Shown here one piece after another: positions 47,342 to 50,808 of a stretch of 50,808 nucleotides of DNA (position 1 is its first letter; each line of letters starts with the position of its first letter). The notes under the pieces were generated by a model. The model was given only the letters and a program-made list of their open reading frames with translations. It was not told where the DNA came from and searched no databases. Source of the stretch: Butyrivibrio sp. (GTDB lineage Bacteria; Bacillota; Clostridia; Lachnospirales; Lachnospiraceae); the NCBI GenBank assembly GCA_016291375.1, contig JAEEXE010000021.1, forward strand, positions 1 to 50,808, in the 5' to 3' direction. Both the position numbers and the translations under genes were made by a program.

Positions 47342-48253
47342 TCAATCTCCCTCTATAATAGCTAAGATTAAAATTCCAACTATAACTAAGAACAAAAAGA
47401 AATACTGTTTGGCTTTTAACTTCTCTTTTAAAACAAGTCGAGATAATATCAACGAAACCACACATACGGATGATATTATCGGTGCGGCGATAGCGCCGTT
47501 TCCACTCATGGCATAGACGTATGTGAATTGACCTGCAGTCTCACATACAGCTGCAAGTATCTTATCTCTCTGCGTAGGCAGTTCAAATTTAACTCCCTTT
47601 ACAAGCATAAAGATCATTAAAATAACCGCTACGATAAAGAAAGAAAGCTCATAAGAAGTATTTGCAACCTCTTCTATAGTCTCTTCAGATACGCCAATAA
47701 GAGGGCTGGTCTCCATTTCAAGGAAATAGATATCCAGAAAGCTTCCAAGAGCATCTATCGTTGCGTAGCAAAACGGCATCGCAAATGCAATAATAGCCAT
47801 CTTCTTACCAATCTTCTTTTTCCTGTCTGTATCTCCGGTATTATCAAGAAAGCCAATTCCAAGGATACCGATAACTATGATGATTATGGCAATGACCGAT
47901 CCTCTTGATATGGTCTCGCCAAGGAAAACAACACACATAAGTGAGCACAAGGCTCCTGATGTGTTCTCAATAGGATCTGAAATGGACTCTTCCAGGAATC
48001 TCATTCCAAAGAATGAAAATGCCATAGAAACAATATAGCAAAGTGATACAGGAAGATATCTGATTAGATTTATGGGATCGTAACTAATATCTTTGGTAAT
48101 AAGTGAAAAAAGCGCATGTATTCCCATTACAACGCCGACGCACACACATATCTTAAGATGCGCGTACTTCTCGTTCTCTCTCGCTCCCTTTTTATAAAAG
48201 AGCTCTGCAAGACCCCAGATAAAGGTCGTTGCAAGTGCAAAAAATAACCACAT
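47342..48253 (-). CDS. EamA/DMT family transporter
   Basis: A 303-residue membrane protein with about ten hydrophobic helices in two halves, the drug/metabolite transporter layout. The first half starts WLFFALATTFIWGLAELFYKKG and has SDPIENTSGALCSLMCVVFLGE, given in parts; the second half ends SRLVLKEKLKAKQYFFLFLVIVG-type sequence, with the family's conserved 'E/KEKL' after the ninth helix. An inserted acidic loop (~185-205) is unusual. The substrate is unknown. SD GAGG lies ~10 bp before the ATG. Confidence 0.85.
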   Translation of the reverse strand: MWLFFALATTFIWGLAELFYKKGARENEKYAHLKICVCVGVVMGIHALFSLITKDISYDPINLIRYLPVSLCYIVSMAFSFFGMRFLEESISDPIENTSGALCSLMCVVFLGETISRGSVIAIIIIVIGILGIGFLDNTGDTDRKKKIGKKMAIIAFAMPFCYATIDALGSFLDIYFLEMETSPLIGVSEETIEEVANTSYELSFFIVAVILMIFMLVKGVKFELPTQRDKILAAVCETAGQFTYVYAMSGNGAIAAPIISSVCVVSLILSRLVLKEKLKAKQYFFLFLVIVGILILAIIEGD

Positions 48254-48293
48254 ATAGATTTTTCCTCTCCAATAATACTTAAATTTCTATATG

Positions 48294-48321
48294 AGTATAA
48301 CATAAAAAAGAATCCGCTCAA
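48294..48321 (-). promoter_or_regulatory. possible promoter of the EamA gene
   Basis: TTGAGC (48316-48321), 16-bp spacer and TATACT (48294-48299) on the minus strand. The -35 sits inside the ppdK terminator stem. Confidence 0.4.
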
Positions 48322-48333
48322 ATGAGCGGATCC
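48303..48333 (-). terminator. terminator after ppdK
   Basis: ATCCGCTCA/TGAGCGGAT stem with a 3-nt loop, followed on the minus strand by TCTTTTTT. Confidence 0.85.
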
Positions 48334-48361
48334 TTCTGTATCATAATAGTCTTAAAAACTA

Positions 48362-50808
48362 TTAGTTCTTCTTTGTGCTGTTGTAAACTTTCTTAGCCTC
48401 TTCAATTCCGGCCTTAAGTCCTGCAAGTCCTGCCTTAGCAACCTCAGCTGAAGTCTCAGCAAGCTCCTTAGCAAGAGCCTCTGCCTTCTTAGCAGCCTCG
48501 TTAAGCTTCTCCTTAGTCTCATCATCTACAAAAGACTTGCTTTCAGAAGCCTTGCTTGCCTTGTCAGCGATTGCAGCCTGTGCAGCAGCGAGTCTTGCAA
48601 CAGGTACACGGAAAGGTGAGCAAGATACATAGTCAAGGCCGATCTTGTGGCAGAACTCAACTGATGAAGGATCACCACCGTGCTCACCACAGATACCAAC
48701 GTGAAGACTAGGATTAACGGGCTTACCAAGCTTAAGAGACATCTCCATAAGCTTACCAACACCAGTCTGATCAAGCTTAGCAAAAGGATCATTCTCGAAG
48801 ATCTTTGTATCATAGTAAGCATTGAGGAACTTACCAGCATCATCACGAGAGAATCCGAATGTCATCTGTGTAAGGTCGTTAGTACCGAAGCAGAAGAAAT
48901 CAGCTTCCTTAGCGATCTCGTCAGCTGTAAGAGCAGCTCTGGGGATCTCGATCATAGTACCAACTTCGTACTCAAGCTTAGCGCCTGCAGCAGCGATTTC
49001 AGCGTCAGCTGTCTCAACTACTACCTTCTTAACGTACTTAAGCTCCTTAACTTCACATACAAGAGGAATCATGATCTCAGGCTTAACGTTCCAATCAGCG
49101 TGTGCCTTCTGAACTTCAAGGGCAGCACGGATAACAGCCTTAGTCTGCATCTTGGCAATTTCAGGATATGTAACTGCAAGACGGCATCCTCTGTGACCCA
49201 TCATAGGGTTGAACTCGTGAAGAGAATTGATGATAGCCTTGATCTCATCTACGCTCTTATTCTTTGCATCAGCAAGCTTCTTGATCTCGTCCTCTGTTGT
49301 AGGAACGAACTCGTGAAGCGGGGGATCGAGGAATCTGATTGTAACAGGGCAACCCTCAAGAGCCTCATAAAGAGCCTTGAAGTCATTCTGCTGATAAGGA
49401 AGAATCTTATCAAGTGCAGCTTCTCTCTCCTCTACTGTATCTGAACAGATCATCTCACGGAATGCAGCGATTCTGTCTTCCTCGAAGAACATGTGCTCTG
49501 TACGGCAAAGACCGATACCCTCAGCACCAAGCTCTCTAGCCTTCTTAGCATCAGCAGGTGTATCAGCGTTTGTACGAACCTTGAGTCTTCTGAACTCATC
49601 AGCCCATGCCATGATACGTCCGAACTCGCCGGCGATCTGAGCATCAACTGTTGCGATCTGTCCCTCGTAGATGTTACCTGTTGTACCATCGATTGAAATG
49701 AAGTCTCCCTCGTGGAACTCTTTTCCGCCAAGTGTGAACTTCTTGTTCTCTTCGTCCATGTTGATGTCGCCACAACCTGATACGCAGCACTCACCCATAC
49801 CACGTGCAACTACGGCAGCGTGTGATGTCATACCACCACGAACTGTAAGGATACCCTGAGCAGCCTTCATACCTGTGATATCCTCAGGTGAAGTCTCAAG
49901 ACGAACAAGAACAACCTTCTCGCCTCTCTCAGCCCACTCTACAGCGTCATCAGCTGTGAATACAACCTTACCGCAAGCAGCTCCGGGTGAAGCACCAAGA
50001 CCTTTTCCGATAGGTGTTGCAGCCTTAAGAGCAGCAGCATCAAACTGAGGGTGAAGAAGTGTATCAAGGTTACGAGGATCGATCATTGCTACAGCTTCTT
50101 CAGGAGTCTTGTGTCCCTCATCAACGAGGTCGCAAGCGATCTTAAGAGCAGCAGGAGCTGTTCTCTTACCGTTACGGCACTGAAGCATATAGAGCTTCTT
50201 GTTCTCTACAGTGAACTCCATATCCTGCATGTCATGGTAGTGGTTCTCAAGAGTGTCACATACCTTGATGAACTCAGCATATGCCTCAGGGAACTCCTTC
50301 TCCATCTGAGCGATAGGCATAGGTGTACGAACACCTGCAACTACGTCCTCACCCTGTGCATTGATAAGGAACTCACCCATAAGTTTATTCTCACCGGTAG
50401 CAGGGTCACGAGTAAATGCAACACCAGTACCTGATTCATTGTTAAGGTTACCGAATACCATAGGCATTACGTTAACGGCTGTTCCCCATGAATAAGGGAT
50501 ATCGTTATCACGACGATATACGTTGGCACGAGGGTTATCCCATGAACGGAATACAGCCTCGATAGCAAGCTTAAGCTGCTCTACAGGATCTGAAGGGAAG
50601 TCTTTACCAAGCTGGTTCTTGTACTCAGCCTTGAACTGCTCTGCAAGCTCCTTAAGATCAGCTGCTGTAAGGTCAACGTCAAACTTAACACCCTTCTTCT
50701 CTTTCATCTGGTCGATAAGCTGCTCGAAGTACTTCTTACCAACCTCCATAACTACGTCAGAGAACATCTGGATGAAACGACGATATGAATCATATACGAA
50801 ACGCTCGA
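48362..50808 (-). CDS. ppdK: pyruvate phosphate dikinase, partial at the window edge
   Basis: The last ~815 residues of PPDK, which interconverts pyruvate + ATP + Pi and PEP + AMP + PPi. The 5' end lies beyond the window; the frame stays open and reads ERFVYDSYRRFIQMFSDVVM, a PPDK sequence, across the edge. The phosphorylated His is in GGMTSHAAVVARGMG; the TIM-barrel catalytic Cys is in GICGEHGGDPSS. After the normal end (SCSPFRVPVARLAAAQAAI) there is an extra ~68-residue tail rich in Ala, Lys and Glu (48362-48568), probably a long amphipathic helix. This is unusual for the family. Confidence 0.95.
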   Translation of the reverse strand, partial: ERFVYDSYRRFIQMFSDVVMEVGKKYFEQLIDQMKEKKGVKFDVDLTAADLKELAEQFKAEYKNQLGKDFPSDPVEQLKLAIEAVFRSWDNPRANVYRRDNDIPYSWGTAVNVMPMVFGNLNNESGTGVAFTRDPATGENKLMGEFLINAQGEDVVAGVRTPMPIAQMEKEFPEAYAEFIKVCDTLENHYHDMQDMEFTVENKKLYMLQCRNGKRTAPAALKIACDLVDEGHKTPEEAVAMIDPRNLDTLLHPQFDAAALKAATPIGKGLGASPGAACGKVVFTADDAVEWAERGEKVVLVRLETSPEDITGMKAAQGILTVRGGMTSHAAVVARGMGECCVSGCGDINMDEENKKFTLGGKEFHEGDFISIDGTTGNIYEGQIATVDAQIAGEFGRIMAWADEFRRLKVRTNADTPADAKKARELGAEGIGLCRTEHMFFEEDRIAAFREMICSDTVEEREAALDKILPYQQNDFKALYEALEGCPVTIRFLDPPLHEFVPTTEDEIKKLADAKNKSVDEIKAIINSLHEFNPMMGHRGCRLAVTYPEIAKMQTKAVIRAALEVQKAHADWNVKPEIMIPLVCEVKELKYVKKVVVETADAEIAAAGAKLEYEVGTMIEIPRAALTADEIAKEADFFCFGTNDLTQMTFGFSRDDAGKFLNAYYDTKIFENDPFAKLDQTGVGKLMEMSLKLGKPVNPSLHVGICGEHGGDPSSVEFCHKIGLDYVSCSPFRVPVARLAAAQAAIADKASKASESKSFVDDETKEKLNEAAKKAEALAKELAETSAEVAKAGLAGLKAGIEEAKKVYNSTKKN

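Noticed and set aside
48680..49444. 254-codon plus-strand open frame opposite ppdK
   Set aside because: Shadow of the highly biased ppdK codons; no SD and no recognisable motif.

Overview
The window is a gene-dense stretch of chromosome from a low-to-moderate GC, Gram-positive anaerobe. It is most probably a member of the Lachnospiraceae (Clostridia), perhaps near Butyrivibrio or Pseudobutyrivibrio. This is inferred from strong Shine-Dalgarno (SD) sites, a tyrosine T-box leader, the phoH/HD-family/ybeY block, the CsbB/YfhO-type glycosylation genes, a pyruvate phosphate dikinase and the Ser/Ala-rich secreted proteins. Nearly every gene lies on the minus strand, so transcription runs from high to low coordinates. 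Only three small surface or secreted genes (45031-47155) are on the plus strand. I saw no tRNA, rRNA, CRISPR array, insertion sequence or phage gene.

Layout, low to high coordinates. 1-3900: a membrane-anchored protein, a stand-alone LacI-type helix-turn-helix fragment, tyrS with its T-box leader and promoter, and two paralogous small membrane proteins. 4096-6007: a lactonase-like beta-propeller protein and a secreted protein. 6036-19029: a long, tightly packed and probably co-transcribed series. In transcription order it runs MORN-repeat membrane protein, rlmH, phoH, a PgpH-like HD protein with a ruined active site, ybeY, a MurJ/SpoVB-like flippase, two flavoproteins, 5-formyl-THF cyclo-ligase, proA, a double class II aldolase and an S66 peptidase. 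19184-31892: the branched-chain amino acid region, with ilvB, two small-subunit genes, ilvC, leuC, leuD and ilvE. It is interleaved with a YfhO/CsbB-like glycosylation pair, a Mrp-type Fe-S carrier and an AI-2E family transporter. 31979-35511: a short B12-dependent methionine synthase coupled to an acyltransferase. 35544-42084: the F1Fo ATP synthase operon atpB-E-F-A-G-D-C, followed by a lipoprotein gene. 42310-44829: a FapA/DUF342 protein with a long N-terminal repeat array. 45031-47155: the plus-strand secreted cluster. 47342-48253: an EamA transporter. 48362-end: pyruvate phosphate dikinase, cut by the window edge.

The most striking observation is in the ATP synthase operon. There is no separate delta-subunit gene. 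Instead the alpha subunit (595 residues, about 90 longer than normal) starts with what looks like the C-terminal, b-binding half of delta, fused directly to alpha at the place in the operon where atpH normally sits. This would tether the peripheral stalk covalently to the catalytic head and remove the delta N-terminal domain. It also raises a stoichiometry question, because each F1 carries three alpha subunits but normally one delta.

Other points of interest are an 18-bp tandem repeat after the stop codon of a small plus-strand gene, which reads in frame as basic hexapeptides; twelve ~26-residue repeats in the FapA-like protein; Ala/Lys-rich C-terminal extensions on PPDK and on the gamma subunit; leucine genes nested inside a CsbB/YfhO glycosylation pair; and duplicate acetolactate synthase regulatory subunits separated by a possible internal promoter. 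All functional calls are from sequence motifs and family knowledge; no search was run.
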